The translations under genes were made by a program, and so were the position numbers. Under the pieces are notes generated by a model that ran no database searches, was not told where the DNA came from, and saw only the letters and a program-made list of their open reading frames with translations. This document shows positions 52,255 to 63,913 of a stretch of DNA of 64,000 nt, in pieces. Position 1 is the stretch's first letter. Each line of letters opens with the position of its first letter. This DNA comes from Euonymus europaeus (taxonomy: Eukaryota > Streptophyta > Magnoliopsida > Celastrales > Celastraceae), in contig OY756961.1 of NCBI GenBank assembly GCA_963580455.1, positions 5,375,001 to 5,439,000 of the forward strand. The letters run 5' to 3'.

Positions 52255-54069
52255 TTTAATTGTCCATTCTAGAAAACATGAGAATCACTGGAAAAAAAAA
52301 AGTGTTTTCCTTTCGGGATAATGTTCGAGATCCTCAAAAAATGATCATCAATTAATGTGAAATGTGGATGTCAAAATGAGACTTACATAATATTTATTTA
52401 TAATCAATTATTAAAACACATGTCACATGGATAAAATGAAGGTAATATTTTTTGAAGGATATATCATTGCACATCTTTTTATTAGGAGCCCAAATTTTCT
52501 CCAAAATAAAATTTGGGAGAAAATTTGGGTACTTGAAAATATAAAAGCAACCACAATAATGTCATTTTGTTCCCTCATGGATGAGCAAACAAGTACGAGC
52601 AAAGAGTGTGTATTGGTCGACATGTGAATGAATGTGTGCAAATGTCTTGTTCCCATTTTGTTGGTCTTCTTTTTTTTTTTTTTGGTTGATCCATTTTGTT
52701 CGTCCCTCCAAGAGATGGGTCTCATTTAATCCACAATAATAATTATATTAAAAATTAACACTTGATCTCATCTTTATTAGAGCAAATGCAATAATACAAT
52801 CATCTATTCCCTCAATTCGGTCTCATTTCTATTACATAAAAAAACATATTTTAATACTATTAAATCAGCATAATACATTTTTCAATACATCCACATAATC
52901 AAAATACATATCTCAATACAAAATCATTATTCAAACATTTACTTTTTCATTTTTCATCTATTCTCCAATAAAGTTACACAAAAATCAATACTGAGTCTCA
53001 CATATTTTATAAAAACTCAAGCCACATACTCATTCACATCATCAAAACACATATATTAATACAATCACATCAACAAAACACATATCTCGATATAATCATA
53101 TCTGCAAAAACACACATCCTCATATATTATCCCTTCTCTCCTAAAATACTATCATTAAATTTGCTCTTATTACACAAAAGTTAAGACAATAAATTTGTAT
53201 TATTATACTAATATTTTTTGTTGATTCAATCAAATCATCAAAATGTTCAACATCAACCATATCAATAAAATATATTTTGTTAACCCATCAAAAATTTACC
53301 AAGTGGGTGAGGGGTGTGAGTGTGAGAGTGACCCATTAAAAAAAACAAGCAGTGGTTGTTGACACTAACATAATTAACCATGTTGTTTTTATGTTCCCAA
53401 ACACCCAGTTAGGCCACAATTCAATTCAATTCAATTTTTTCTTCTTTTTGCCTATGACTATTACACTCTGGAATATTAATTAATTGTAGGGTCACGGACT
53501 GTCTTACCTCAAATGCCTCCATATTTATTTAGTTTATACGATGAATGACTGACTAAAATAGTAAAATGTAAACTTTTTTTGAAAAATAGTAAAATGTAAA
53601 CTTATGCAACGCACATTAAATTAAAATATCTCATGTGCAGACGGCCGTAATACAAATATATATGTGTTATGACACATTGATTGAGGATTAAAATGGGGGG
53701 ACGATATTTTAGGAGTCTGTAGCATTATTTATATGCTAAAGCCTAAAATTATCGAACCTATTTGTGAATTTCTGACATTTAATTTATCTATTTATTTACC
53801 TTTCATTGAATATATATATATCAGAAATTTTTTTCACGTAGGTAAAAAATCCTAAAATATCCTCAATTGATGCATGAACTTGAATATTCCTCTCACAACG
53901 CCAATGGTGTTTGAAAGTAGCGGTACTTAAATTTTGGAGTGTGTAGAGTAAATGATAATAAATAAAATATGTAAAAAATGAAAAAATTATATTGGAAGAT
54001 GTAGATTGGAGTAAAAAAAAGTGAAAAAAATTACATTGAGATATGTGTATACTTGATATTTGTAGACTA
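52255..54069. other. AT-rich repeat-like region left of the MULE
   Basis: No gene. It includes a poly-T run at 52667-52684, a possible inverted-end element (GAGCAAATGCAATA at about 52780 and AAATTTGCTCTTA at about 53157), and the 53900-54069 stretch. That stretch resembles the sequence right of the MULE (58253 on), as expected if the MULE inserted into an older element. Confidence 0.45.
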
Positions 54070-54079
54070 GTGAAAGATA

Positions 54080-54440
54080 CAGTGAGGCTCCTAGGTGGGA
54101 TCCCGCCTGGTCCATTTATGCGGGACATTTTCTGGCCGTCCACTTGGACGGCCAGATCCTTTCTTTTTTTTAAAAAAACAAAATTCATAAAAACCTCATT
54201 CTCTCTCCACATTCCCTCCCTCTCTCCTCGATTCCCTCTCTTTCTACAAACAAAACACCCACACCCATTCTCTGCTCAACCTCAAACCCCGATCTGCCTG
54301 GCTTTTGATCTCTCTGCAACTTGGGCGAACTTTGGGAAATCAGTTTCTGGCTTCAGTACATCGCCTTCTGCAACCTCTGGTTTGGGCTTGGCTTCTTCTC
54401 TCCTAGCTTTCGATCTCTTTGCAACTTGGGCGAACATGGG
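54080..54440. repeat. Left terminal inverted repeat of the MULE
   Basis: Pairs with about 57890-58252 in reverse orientation. It holds the perfect 22-base palindrome around 54133-54154 and two repeats of 'TTTTGATCTCTCTGCAACTTGGGCGAAC'-type sequence. The open frames seen here are a by-product of the repeat and not genes. Confidence 0.85.
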
Positions 54441-54734
54441 GAAATCAGTTTCCCTCTCTACGCCTGGCTTTCGATCTTCGATCTTTCCCCCACAGTTCTC
54501 TCTCTCCCCGATTCCTTGTCTGCTCAACCTCATAACCCGATTATTACTCCTCTTTCGTCGATATCCCACTCCTTCTACAATTATGGTGGGATTTTTGGTG
54601 TTAATTGGACCTTCTAAAAAAATTGTTCTCTATGTAGTGAAAGTGTTTGTAATAATACCTATGTGATTTGCAATTGACATGAGTTGGCTGGTCGACATTT
54701 GCAGTACTTACATACTAAAGCTGGACACTCTTAT

Positions 54735-55330
54735 GTTTTATTGTTAGTTCTTGCTGGTTGGTTCTTGCTGATAAATCTAGTGCATTGTTGGTTCTTGCTG
54801 GTTGGCATCTTGCATTGTTCTACAAGATTGTCTTCTTTCATTGTAATAGATGCTCTCTATTTCCCTGTGGTTTTGGGATATGTAAAATCAAAAATTCTGG
54901 ACAGATAATCACAAATTCTGGACGTTACAATAACAAGCTGGAATTATGATTAACAAATTCTGGACGTTACAAAAACAAGCTGGACAATTCATTAATAGGG
55001 ACAATTAAAATCTGGACATTCTTCATTAACAAAAACTGGACAAATCTGTAACATAACTTGGCATTACAACAACAAAATCTGGACATTCCATCAACAAATC
55101 TGCATAATTCATTAACAAAAACTGGACATTCCATCAACAAGTCTGCATAATTCAATATCAACAAGTCTGCATAATTCAATAAAAAAAACTGGACTCTCCA
55201 TCAACAAGTCTGCATAATTCAATAACAAAAACTGGACTCTCCATCAACAAGTCTGCATAATTCAATAACAAAAACTGGACAAATCTAGACACTTTGTTAA
55301 CAGAAGTTAGATAGTTCATTAACACAAGTT
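54735..55330. repeat. Minisatellite-like repeats inside the MULE
   Basis: A T-rich cluster repeats 'TTGGTTCTTGCTGGTTGG' (54745-54815). Then a tandem array repeats units of about 50-55 bases such as 'CATCAACAAGTCTGCATAAT' and 'AACAAAAACTGGACTCTC', about six times between 55070 and 55290. Non-coding. Confidence 0.8.
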
Positions 55331-55381
55331 CAGCAGTACATTAACCAAATCTGGACAGGGAAAATAAACGTGGAAAAAAAA

Positions 55382-57609
55382 TCACACATTGGTTAATGCC
55401 GGACAATTCCTTTTGTCGTGCGATTGTCCCATAAGTCCGCACCCATGGCAGCGTCTATTCTTCTTTGTGGCAAGTTCTTTCCCCCCTTTCAACCTCTTGC
55501 CACATCCTTTTGCTCTGACTTGGTCAGGCTCACTATAAATAGGGTCAGAAAGACCAACACTTGGTCGAGATTGGCTTCCATGTCTTAAAGTCATGGACGT
55601 CAGCTTCTCATGAAGACACTCAAACGTTTCCCTTGCCAATGCAAATTTCTCTTCGCTCATGTAAGCATCATCTATGATCATCGTTGCAAGCTTTTGTAAT
55701 ATGTTGTCATCTGCAACTACTGAAGCACTAGCACTCGAACTAAATGAACTCAATGACTTGGCAGTAGTTGTCCACCTACGCAATACATATGCATTAGATA
55801 GTGGTTGCTGCAGTTTTGTCCTACTGAAGGTAGCCAATACGTGACGACAAATAATTCCAGAAGATTCAAATTTCTTGCAACTACAACTCACGTAGTCTGT
55901 GGACTTATTTTCCATGACTTTTCGTGCACGTCCCTCACTTCTTTCAGCCCTACTGACAGTGTACATGCACATATCTCCAATTTCTTGTTCCACCACCACA
56001 ACATAAGCCATGCTTTGGTATAACTCCTCCTGAAATTTATAAAATATTGTGTGCGTGTATACCTCACTCATCTTCTTCTCTAGTAAAAACATAGTCTTCA
56101 TAAGAGGTTGCTCATTGATGTCCTTATGGTCAAGAAATAACTCTTGATGCCGTTGGTGTTTTAATGCCCTCACAAATCGAACAACGAAATCCATCAAAGT
56201 GTTCTTCTTTGACACATAGTTCTTGAAGAAAGAGTGACAACTTTCGGCCCGTTGACTACTCGACATACCTACAAAAAAATGTGATGGTTAATAAGCAATT
56301 ATTGGATCACAATAGATAAATATAGAAAAGTTTGAATGCAACCTGCAGAAAATGTTCCATTAACATAAGCTGGAATCCATTTGTGTCGGATATCATAGAG
56401 CCCTTTCAACCAATCATTGTCTGACATACCACTAATATTGAGCACTCGATTCCAAGCATCCTCAAATTGTTCTGAATCCTCAGAATTCCATATGCAGTCT
56501 CGGAATTTAGGATAGTGTTCTTTCAATTTGATTGAATCTAGTTTTTCTGAGAACTCGCTAAGAATATGCCACATACAAAGCCTATGTATAGTGTCTGTCA
56601 AAACCGCAGAAATAGCTTTAGCCATAGCAGGATCTTGGTCAGTGATGATCATTTTAGGTGCACTATCTAACATGGCTATCAAGAATTGATGCAGAAGCCA
56701 TGCAAATGTTTCTGCTGTCTCATCACTTAAAAATGCACATGCGAAAAGAGTACTTTGACAATGATTATTCACTCCCACAAATGGAGCGAATATCATCCCA
56801 TAGCGATTTGTGTTGTACGTAGTGTCAAATACTACAACATCACCAAATGCATGATAAGATCTCCTACACACTGCATCGGCCCAGAAACAATGTGTAAGTT
56901 TATTTTCTGAATCCATCTTGACTGATTAAAAAAATTCAGAATCTTTTTCTTGCTCCGCTTGAAAATATTCTATCAACATTTGAGCATCATGTCCTGCATA
57001 CAACTTGACCTCATCTCTTCGTGCATTGTAAAAATCTTTTTCAATGCATCCTATATTTTCTAAGCCACCAGATTGAAGCTCAAAAATACTAATTTGTTGA
57101 TGGATGGGAACATTAGCCGCTGAAAATTGTTGGCTTAACGCCCTTTTCGCACTAGACATGGAACGGTGAGACCTCAACATATGAACTTTTCTAGGTGTAG
57201 CAAGGACATGATTATGTGCCTCATTAAACTGTGAGACAACAAAGCGTTGCTTCGAACTAGGTTTGACAATGGTAAATTTGGCCTTACAACCTTCCCTAGT
57301 TTCTGGCCTTTTCCTACAAGTAGCATTGGATTTTTCGTAATCCCGAATTCCTTCTTTGTAACAAACAAACTCCTTTCGAACAATTTCATCAGATTTGTTT
57401 CTCTTTGACGAATAATTTCGAATACTAAAACCAGCAAGCTTGGCATATTCATTATAAAAATTTTGAGCATCTTTAACCGAATCAAACTCTTGACCTATTC
57501 TAGGGATATTTTCAACCACCACCCTAGGCACATATTCATCCAACTTAGTTGATGAAGAACCCAAATCTCTTGACTCAACAAAATTCATTTGACTATCCAT
57601 GCCAAACAT
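55382..57609 (-). pseudogene. MULE transposase (FAR1/MuDR type) with one in-frame stop
   Basis: Two coding segments, 57609-56343 and 56268-55382, are joined by a 74-base intron and total 718 codons. Visible in order: a FAR1/WRKY-GCM1 DNA-binding region (about residues 43-140, with FYNEYAKLAGFSIR and EAHNH); the MULE DDE domain with FDTTYNTNRYG, ITDQDPAMAKAI and the region around WNSEDSEQFEDAW; a SWIM zinc finger (CSCKKFESSGIICRHVL); and a C-terminal zinc knuckle (CHGCGLMGQSHDKRNCP). A TAA at 56928-56926 interrupts the frame after KDSEFF, where relatives usually have an aromatic residue. Everything else is open in the same frame, and an ATG follows nine bases later. So either a single nonsense mutation has disabled it, or two proteins are made. 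It resembles FAR1-RELATED genes, but the flanking inverted repeats show it is a transposon. Confidence 0.9.
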
Positions 57610-57889
57610 ATAAAGTATACCAGAGAGAGGAGAGTATGCACACTTTCACACCAGAGCCCTAATTTGCAAGAGTCACCCGTTTGCTATATAATGTGCCTGT
57701 AAAATAATTAGGACAAATACAAACATGAGAATTTGCACACAAGTGTCGGCCAGAGATCAAAACTAATTTACTATGTATATCTTCAATTTCAACATGCAAG
57801 GCCAGCAAATGGATGACTAAAAGCTTCAACACCACTCACCTTCAATTTTAACACGCAATGCCAGCAAACAAATGACTAAAAGCCGATTG

Positions 57890-58252
57890 ATGAACTCATT
57901 CTTCGCCCAAGTTGCAGAGAGATCCAAAGCTAGGAGAGAAGAAGCCAAGCCCAAACCAGAGGTTGCAAAACCCGATGAACTGAAGTCAGAAACTGATTTT
58001 CCCAAGTTCGCCCAAGTTGCAGAGAGATCGAAAGCCAGGCAGATCGGGGTTTGAGGTTGAGCAGAGAATGGGTGTGGGTGTTTTGTTTGCAGAAAGAGAG
58101 GGAATCGAGGAGAGAGGGAGGGAATGGGGAGAGAGAATGAGGTTTTTATGAATTTTTTTTTAAAAAAAGAAAGGATCTGGCCGTCCAAGTGGACGGCCAG
58201 AAAATGTCCCGCATAAATGGACCAGGCGGGATCCCACCTAGGAGCATTTCTC
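57890..58252. repeat. Right terminal inverted repeat of the MULE
   Basis: Reverse-complement partner of the left repeat, with high identity in the outer 250 bases and small gaps further in. It ends CCACCTAGGAGCATTTCTC just before the target duplication. Confidence 0.85.
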
Positions 58253-58333
58253 GTGAAAGATAATATGTAAAAATTGAAAAAATTGTGTTGGAACGTGTTT
58301 TTATGATGTGGATGATTGTAGTTTGACTTTTTG

Positions 58334-58568
58334 TATTCCATTCGTCCCATTTTAATTGTCATTTATTCCTTTTTTAGATGTCCCAAAATGCGTGTCCATT
58401 TCAATTAATGAAAGCTATTTTTTCCATTTTTCCCTTAACTTGAAAAACTCAACAACTAACTTAATAATCATGCACATTATAAATAAGGGTATAAACGTCT
58501 AATTGAAAAAAATTAAATATTTTTCTTAAACTGATAAAGAGGACAATTAAAATGGGACGAAGAGAGTA
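58334..58568. mobile_element. Stowaway-like MITE, copy 3
   Basis: About 235 bases, bounded by TA: the left end is TTCCATTCGTCCCATTTTAATT and the right end AAATGGGACGAAGAGAGTA. It shares interior blocks with the copies at 13290 and 51985 (CCCAAAATGCGTGTCCATTT, TTGAAAAACTCAACAACTAAC). It lies 80 bases beyond the MULE. Confidence 0.8.
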
Positions 58569-61400
58569 TAATATAGGTGATATCCAATTGAAAGTTTCAA
58601 GAGTGTTTGAAATTAAAATACCACTGGAGATGCTCTTAGTTCACGAATCATGAATACCATGTGGACTTTTTAAAAATGAAAAAATTTGGTTTGATAAGAA
58701 TTGCAGAGCCTACATATACTTATTTTTCTAATCTTAATCACGATTAAAAACTACCTATTTTAGTCATACTTATTGTCTTCTCTGATTATTTACTACTTCA
58801 TTAATAATAATTTAAAAAAAAAGAAAAAAGAGAATAAAAGAGAGAGAGACAATAACAAGCAATACAAGTAGGTGGTACGATGTTCAGGGGATTGTCTATA
58901 AATGGAAAAAGGAAAGATCCAAAGTGAGGTGCCAAGTGAGAGAGAGGAGTCCAGGGGTGGTGAACCTTGGGAGACAGAGAGACCCACTCCTCTCCATATC
59001 TTCACTTTTCCAAAACCATCGACTCACAAAACCATATTCAAATTCTCACCTCTCCTCACGCCGACGGTATTATCTATTTTGAGTTTATTTATTATTATCG
59101 TAGATATATCGGACTCACATCACATCGTAGATAATTAGTTAGTTATATATATTGAGAAAAAAGAAGTGTTTGATCAAATTTCTAATGAAGTTATTTGACA
59201 ATATTATCTAAACAGGAGAACTCATGGATTATAAATAATTCTAATTGTTAAATAATTTTTGAATATGATTTTTATAGTCCAACATTTCATTTTGAATTCA
59301 TATTTTTTTAACAATCGATCTATAAATAACTTTCGAAAGAAGGCCCCACAACCCCGTCAATTTATTCACCCTCCCTTAGTTCTAATCCCGTTTCGTTCAT
59401 GAGTGCAAAAAAAGAGAAACTTTTAGGGTTACATGCAGTGACTACTCAGAGAAAATAAATCCCAAGTCTCCACTTGTGGCCAATCCCAAACCCTATAAAA
59501 GATGAGAGTTGCGATACTAACGTAAAATATCGTCAAACCTATGAACATGAGTCAAAAAAAAATCGAGGAATGAAAAAAAAAACAATAATTTGTACGAGGA
59601 ATAATAATATGTGTGATGAGTATTGATTAAACAATTTGCATGGGCAGGGAGACATGCTTTGAACTTCAGTTCTATATGGAAGGTCCACATGCATGACATG
59701 GCCATTTGGTAAAATCTCCCCTAAGAGACTATAAAAATTTCTCAAATAATCGTGCTATAAATTTAATTATGAATTCCCCTATATTGTAGGATTATCTTGA
59801 TTGTTATTAATTTTATTTTAATTTTAAATTATTTGGAAAATTCTTAGACATAATATGTTCTCTAACTAATTTTAAAAATAAAAAGAATGAATATCTAGTT
59901 GCTTTGTGATGAGATAAAGAATTGATTTCGCAACAAGTGCATTGCCGCATATATTAGCATTTAGAAAAGAATAAGGAAGAATTGTAAAACGTGCTGGGTT
60001 TTGACCTAACTAACCTGTTATCATGTTATAATTTTATGAGCACATTTGACCTAAAAATTCGAGTTTAGATAACTATAATAATGTATGATATACAAAAAAA
60101 AGAAAAGACATACATGAAGATACATCTATGAGAATGTGTGATTTGTTGATGTGACTATATTGATAAATATATTTTGCCGATGTAAGTGAGTATGTGATTC
60201 TAGCTTTTGTAACAGTGATGACACCTAATATTAATTTTGATGTACTTTTATTAAGAAATTAATGGATAAATGAAATAGTGATCATCTTAATAATACCTTA
60301 CCAATAGAGAAATAAAAAATTATATAAAAATTTATATTTTATTAATATGATTATATTGAAAGACGTGTATGAATGTTATATATGGATATTTTAAAAAAAA
60401 AATTATATAATCGGAGTGGGTACCAATTTAAATTTTAATGAGAGAGAAAATTGACACAATTGCATATGTCTAGAAATGGAAAAAGAAAAATAGGGAGAAG
60501 ACTAGAGTCCAGGGGTGGTGAACCTTGGGAGAAACACAGAATCCCACTCCTCTCCATATCCTACACTTTTCCAAAACCAGCAACTTGCTTGTCAGCAATC
60601 AATACCCCACTTGAATAGAAATTCACTGAACCCAGCCTTTTCTCTCCTCTGATAGAAACATTATTATCAAAACAAGCAAGTAATCTTCTTTCTATTCTTT
60701 ATGAATCGTAATCAATAAGAACATACAAATACACTGCAACAACCCAAAACCCATCAAATTTCATCTCACTTCCTTCATTTGAAGGTTGTATTGATATTGA
60801 GGGTGGTCTGTTCTGTCTTTGCTGTTGCTGGCTGTCCTTGAACACTTTTTCAATCTTCATTTCCACCCAGCGAAAGCCAGCTGAGGAATCATAGGTATTT
60901 ATCCATTAACCCAACGCTCTTCATAATTTTGCGTTTCACTCCTTGTTCTTTCTTTGGGGGCAATTCGGTTCTATGTTTTTGTTCATGGTTTCACCAAAAG
61001 GAGACAACTTTGTTTCTGGGTAGTGTTTATTGAATTTATAGCGGGGAAATCCTTGAATCTTCTCTGCCCAAATGGAATTTTGTGTTCAGACTTCAGATCA
61101 GATCTTTGAATCTGTATGGATTTGTCTGTTTCTCTTGGTAGATAATTTTTGGGTTTTTGATTGATTCCGGATTTGTTTGAATTTTGGTGGAATTCTGTGT
61201 ATGATGATTCGAGTGAACATTTCTATTCTGCAGTTGGGTTTCTGGAGAAGAAAAGTCTGATTCTTTCTGAGGGAAGTGCAAGAAATTTATTAATTCACAC
61301 TGGAAATCTTTGGCATCTGGGTTTTGTTAATCTTGACAAACTGGATCTAAGACTGCCAAGAGGAATCATATATCTCCAAGAACATTGCTCAAGCGGCATT
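58569..61400. other. Upstream region of ARL with duplicated promoter block
   Basis: No coding gene. A block of about 85 bases at 58947-59030 recurs at 60506-60588 (GAGTCCAGGGGTGGTGAACC, CCCACTCCTCTCCATATC, CACTTTTCCAAAACCA). The right copy lies in the probable 5' UTR or core promoter of ARL. CT-rich runs flank both. A CCCTATAAAAGATG TATA-like motif occurs near 59495. From about 60600 to 61400 is probably ARL 5' leader; an intron ending TTCTGCAG at about 61232 is possible. Confidence 0.5.
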
Positions 61401-61733
61401 ATGGATGTGAGATCAAGGAAGGTTTCCATGACGACAACTACTAAGAACACTACTAATGCCACTTATAATCATCATCACCACAATCACATTCACAATCACC
61501 TTCCAACCCTATCGTCGCAAGGAAGCGGCAAGAGATTGATTCCAGCAAGCTATTTCAGTTTGGAGTCGCTGCTTTTGCTGATATTTTTAACAGCTTCATT
61601 GTTGATCCTTCCATTGATTCTTCCACCTTTGCCTCCTCCACCTTTCATGTTACTTCTGGTTCCTATTGGGATTCTTGTGGTGCTTATGATTCTGGCTTTC
61701 ATGCCTTCTAATGTTACTTATGCATATGTGTAA
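61401..61733 (+). CDS. ARL: ARGOS-LIKE (OSR family) organ-size regulator
   Basis: Promotes organ growth and dampens ethylene response; members sit in endoplasmic-reticulum membranes. The frame codes 110 residues from the ATG at 61401 (MDVRSRKVSM). The frame stays open upstream to 61161, but without an ATG. Residues 1-50 are Thr/Asn/His-rich and variable. The conserved OSR domain follows: a hydrophobic helix (YFSLESLLLLIFLTASLL), the hallmark LPPLPPPPF turn, and a second hydrophobic helix (MLLLVPIGILVVLMILAF), then a short polar tail. Two membrane segments joined by a proline-rich turn are diagnostic. Arabidopsis ARL is At2g44080 from memory, in the same neighbourhood as COS1, the LEA gene and SKIP35. 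The duplicated promoter block upstream may affect expression. Confidence 0.93.
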   Translation: MDVRSRKVSMTTTTKNTTNATYNHHHHNHIHNHLPTLSSQGSGKRLIPASYFSLESLLLLIFLTASLLILPLILPPLPPPPFMLLLVPIGILVVLMILAFMPSNVTYAYV

Positions 61734-62434
61734 ATGGTGTTTTTAGATTTACTCCTGCAACTTCTTTTTCATACATTTTTTTGTAATTTTTTTGTTTTTA
61801 ACTGTTGAAAGAGGAAGAAATAATTCTTTTACTTCTCGTCATCTTTTCTTCATCTTTCTTCTAGGCTTCAGGGAACTTATTATGGTTTTGTGACTTTAAT
61901 TGACTAACTTAACTAAGGCTCTGCTTGTGGAGGGGTTGGGGGCAAACCTCTTCAAACCCCGCCCAACTCCTTCGAGCCCCTGAAAAACCCATTTTTCAAC
62001 ATCTGAAAATGAAATATTGAGAATTAAAAGATGTTCATTTACATAAATTTTCTTGATATCTCGATATTTATATTTATAAATATCAAGCATTTTCTTTGTA
62101 ATTCAACTCTCAACATCTCTCCTAAGCACAACCTAAGTCAAGATAAAGAATTTAAGTCGAAACACACTCATAAATTGTGACTTGGCTATTAGGCATCAGA
62201 CCTACCATATTTGAAATTTAGGCCTACCATCTTTGAAATTTCAGAACTTAAAATGAAAGAAACAGCCAAGAAAACCATAGAGGACCCCAAAAATACATAT
62301 AGGGATCATATTTTTCAAATATAGATTCCCATCATATTTGACCATAGCTGAAATGTCTTTTATTGTCTGCTCTGCATACATGAGAGAAACCGGTACAGCA
62401 TAGCAAAAATACATAATTTGATGACTAGGAGAAC
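61734..62434. other. Convergent 3' regions of ARL and SKIP35
   Basis: The two genes run toward each other, so both 3' UTRs end here. A GC-rich patch at 61916-61990 (CTGCTTGTGGAGGGG, CCCCGCCCAACTCC) within otherwise AT-rich DNA, with a loosely inverted partner near 62120 (CCTAAGCACAACCTAAG), may be a small old MITE. No gene. Confidence 0.4.
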
Positions 62435-63241
62435 TTAACAGAAGCTTGAGGCGTGGACCAAAAATGGAGGAAGGTAATGTTCCAAAATGGCCAGGAGCTC
62501 CCTCCCCTGGCTTACCTCCTCCAAAATCCCACCACCAATCCTCCTCACTGCTTCAACAAGCTGCCCTCTAAGCCTCTGCGGCAACAACCAACCACCTGCC
62601 TTAACACATTCCCTATACAGCGGCAGGTAAGCAATTGCCACCCTCAGAGGACCTGGAAGGTCCCTCAAGCTAATAGGAGATCCACCCAGGTTCAAGATCC
62701 TCATTAGGTTCATATAATGTTCTCGTCCTTGCCTTAGTCCATCCAAGAAAGCAGCCTCCGACCAGTGCTCCCGAAGAAAAGCCCTCAGCTCTGGGGCAAC
62801 AGCCTCATCGTCAGACTTCGCAATGCTGTCTGCAACAGCATAAGTAGCCGCAGGATCGCCCAAGAAATCAGAACGGAGGAGAAATGCCACACCATCAAGT
62901 AATCCACCACTGCGTTCACCAGCAGCCTTGAGAATTTCAATGCTGAGGGCCACAAGGACATGTTGAGGAACATGGGGGAGGAGATAGGCAGCAACCTCAA
63001 TTTGGCTACTGGAAGTTGCTGCAGTAAGGGCAAGACAGAGTTCCATGTCTCGACAACCCCTTCTCACAAACCACTGGACTACCTGCATACAACCCCGCTC
63101 TGCTGCCCTCATTAAGGGACCCAAGAACGCTATTGCATGACCCTCCTCCACAAGGCATTCCATTGTGCCAATCTTGCCATAGTGGGAAGCAAATCCTAAT
63201 GCCAAATCAACATCGACATCCAAGCTGTTCCTTTGCGCAAT
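62435..63241 (-). CDS. SKIP35: Ankyrin-repeat protein SKIP35, last coding exon (partial)
   Basis: The terminal exon encodes 268 residues plus stop. It begins after a TCTGCAG acceptor at 63242 with IAQRNSLDVDVDLALGF. The 5' exons are not within the remaining 760 bases and must lie beyond the right edge, so the protein is incomplete here. Ankyrin-like helices are visible (ASHYGKIGTMECLVEEGHAIAF, AAERGCMQVVQWFVRRGCRD, SSQIEVAAYLL), followed by an alpha-helical tail ending LPPFLVHASSFC. SKIP35 was found as a partner of SKP1-type (ASK) proteins of SCF ubiquitin ligases, so a role in protein turnover is inferred from family knowledge. The frame runs on to 63325 by reading into the intron. By memory the Arabidopsis gene is At2g44090, next to ARL. 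Confidence 0.85.
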   Translation of the reverse strand: MAQRNSLDVDVDLALGFASHYGKIGTMECLVEEGHAIAFLGPLMRAAERGCMQVVQWFVRRGCRDMELCLALTAATSSSQIEVAAYLLPHVPQHVLVALSIEILKAAGERSGGLLDGVAFLLRSDFLGDPAATYAVADSIAKSDDEAVAPELRAFLREHWSEAAFLDGLRQGREHYMNLMRILNLGGSPISLRDLPGPLRVAIAYLPLYRECVKAGGWLLPQRLRGQLVEAVRRIGGGILEEVSQGRELLAILEHYLPPFLVHASSFC

Positions 63242-63910
63242 CTGCAGACATACCAGAAGACAAAAAGAAACACGGATGAGCAGAATCGTCAAATATGTAT
63301 ATTTCAAAACATGACAGATTCTCATAATGCTGCCACCTCCTCTATGGCATTCCCATTCTCAAACACATACAATAAAAGATTATATATAATTTGCCTCAAA
63401 AATAAAAATAAAATAAAATTGGGAGGTATTGAAATTTGAAAACAGTTCTGACTTGTCCTGTTAGATTATTCAAACTGTTCCCGAAACCCTTTTTCCCACA
63501 TGTAAATGAATACAACAAACTTGCATGCAGAAGATTCTCCGGGCAGTATGCAGGAATGTCTTGCAACTCCAAGAACTTCACATTTTACATGCTATGAACC
63601 GACTACTTACTAATTTATATGCAAAAAAAAGAGCACCAATAATCCTCATCTTCAAAATTTTAGCAGTTCATTTTCACTTCAAACTTCACAAATAGTTCAT
63701 TTTAGTACAAAAAGAGCCATTCGTACTCTATTTCCTAGAGCATCGATCTTTCTTTTTTCGAATGAAAACTTGCTTAAACATTAATCTACAACAGGCTAAG
63801 CATTCACAAAATTTCAAATCATGCAAAACAGGAACAATAATTTTTAAGATAGTAAGGAACTCTCATGCAAACTTGAATTTCTTATGCCCCAGGTATAGTT
63901 AAAACTCCAC
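63242..63910. other. SKIP35 intron
   Basis: AT-rich intron sequence upstream (minus strand) of the last SKIP35 exon. No further SKIP35 exon was recognised up to the window edge. Confidence 0.5.
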
Positions 63911-63913
63911 AGT

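Larger units (their letters stand above)
54080..58252. mobile_element. Mutator-like element (MULE) with FAR1-type transposase
   Basis: A 4,173-base element flanked by an exact 10-base direct repeat GTGAAAGATA (54070-54079 and 58253-58262); MULEs usually make 9-11 base target duplications. The terminal inverted repeats are long, about 350 bases (54080 to about 54440, and about 57890 to 58252), sharing 'CTCCTAGGTGGGATCCC', 'CCATTTATGCGGGACATTTT' and a self-complementary 'TGGCCGTCCACTTGGACGGCCA'. The outermost bases differ (CAGTGAG versus GAGAAAT). A minisatellite lies at about 54930-55300 and the transposase runs on the minus strand. The element looks structurally complete and fairly young. Confidence 0.93.

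Noticed and set aside
54043..54666. Open frames of 95-207 residues at the MULE ends (also 57826-58362)
   Set aside because: They lie in the terminal inverted repeats, mirror each other, and translate CT-rich repeats. They have no start context or protein-like composition, so they are by-products of the repeat.
55382..57609. A host FAR1-RELATED gene
   Set aside because: The protein resembles FRS/FAR1, but 350-base inverted repeats, a 10-base target duplication and the in-frame stop show that it is a MULE transposase.
61161..61400. N-terminal extension of ARL by 80 residues
   Set aside because: The upstream frame is open but lacks an ATG, and OSR-family proteins are about 100-130 residues with the variable head seen from 61401.
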